Source: an uncultured Sinobacteraceae bacterium
GTDB taxonomy: Bacteria; Pseudomonadota; Gammaproteobacteria; Steroidobacterales; Steroidobacteraceae
Length of the DNA: 13,966 nt
Reading direction: 5' to 3'
Assembly: GCA_937902995.1 (NCBI GenBank)
Contig: CALEKY010000055.1
Span: 1-13,966 of the forward strand
In this document: piece by piece, positions 13,797-13,966 of the stretch
Numbering within the stretch: the first letter of the stretch is position 1
Layout of the letters: each line of letters starts with the position of its first letter
The notes under the pieces: generated by a model
The model's database searches: none
Seen by the model: the letters and a program-made list of their open reading frames with translations, nothing else
What the model was told of the DNA's origin: nothing
Program-made: the position numbers and the translations under genes

Positions 13797-13966
13797 GGCG
13801 ATTCGTAACGGGATGGAAGAATTTAGTGTCGCCGGAATGTGAGTAGTCGTGCGGGAGACCTACTGGTGGTGCTCGATGGCAGGATTGGCTGAGCGGGGTG
13901 TCAGACTGGGGGCTAGAGGATGGTGTTCCTCGCGGACGACTGTGATGTGCAAGCTTGGGAGGCCAT
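13797..13966. other. 170 nt at the right edge with no supported gene
   Basis: All three forward frames are interrupted. A fragment reading GDLLVVLDGRIG (~13854-13889) and an ATG at 13920 opening MVFLADDCDV before the window ends vaguely recall transferase strands, but neither is enough to call a gene. No hairpin with a T-run, tRNA or IS end is visible. Confidence 0.4.

Noticed and set aside
13920..13966. Possible gene start (ATG 13920, MVFLADDCDV) at the right edge
   Set aside because: Only 15 codons are visible, an in-frame TAG lies just upstream, the purine-rich AGAGGA touches the ATG, and no motif can be confirmed.
1..13966. CRISPR arrays, tRNA or rRNA genes, insertion sequences, phage attachment sites
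   Set aside because: No regularly spaced direct repeats, tRNA-like cloverleaf, transposase motifs or terminal inverted repeats were seen on either strand by eye.

Overview
This window is a dense, single-strand (+) glycan-assembly locus from a high-GC bacterium. Every confidently called gene encodes a glycosyltransferase (GT), a SAM-dependent methyltransferase (MT), or a fusion of the two. None of the proteins shows an obvious signal peptide or membrane segment, so they look like cytoplasmic enzymes that build a surface polysaccharide, an LPS O-chain or a protein-linked glycan from nucleotide sugars. The gene content fits a Gram-negative, probably proteobacterial, O-antigen, capsule or glycoprotein-glycan cluster. 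I cannot place the genus from sequence alone, and no wzx/wzy, ABC transporter, sugar-nucleotide or flagellar gene lies in the window to fix the product.

Layout. Bases 1-1410: a GT4-type transferase whose reading frame is open at the left edge. 1407-4889: a 1160-residue modular protein with a TPR-like helical region, a GT2 domain and a C-terminal GT-B-like half. 4892-9646: a 1584-residue protein with an FkbM methyltransferase, a ~260-residue coiled coil, a basic linker, a beta-rich domain, a GT-A domain, a degenerate GT-A-like segment and a GT25 domain. 9655-11166: a GT2 domain fused to a four-cysteine 'SLERHR' module and a degraded methyltransferase-like fold. 11153-12151: a GT2-type transferase (Glyco_tranf_2_4 type). 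These five genes are joined by a 4-nt overlap, a 2-nt gap, an 8-nt gap and a 14-nt overlap, so they are almost certainly one translationally coupled transcript.

After 12151 the tight packing breaks. A 131-nt spacer (or a long N-terminal extension) precedes a Methyltransf_24-type methyltransferase (12283-12897). An unrecognised 68-codon ORF follows (12965-13171). At 13187-13796 there is a second Methyltransf_24-type gene that I could reconstruct as a pseudogene: it carries two single-base deletions and one in-frame amber codon. The last 170 bases hold no supportable gene. By eye, third-position GC also falls from the first gene towards the right end.

How the genes may work together (inference): the GT4, GT2, GT-A and GT25 activities would add successive sugars, and the FkbM and Methyltransf_24 enzymes would O-methylate sugars or cap the chain. 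The coiled coil in the 1584-residue protein, built partly from exact 28-residue repeats, could hold the catalytic domains apart as a scaffold or length ruler. The methyltransferase-plus-coiled-coil arrangement recalls the O-antigen terminator WbdD, although no kinase domain is present here. This multi-enzyme fusion is the most unusual thing in the window.
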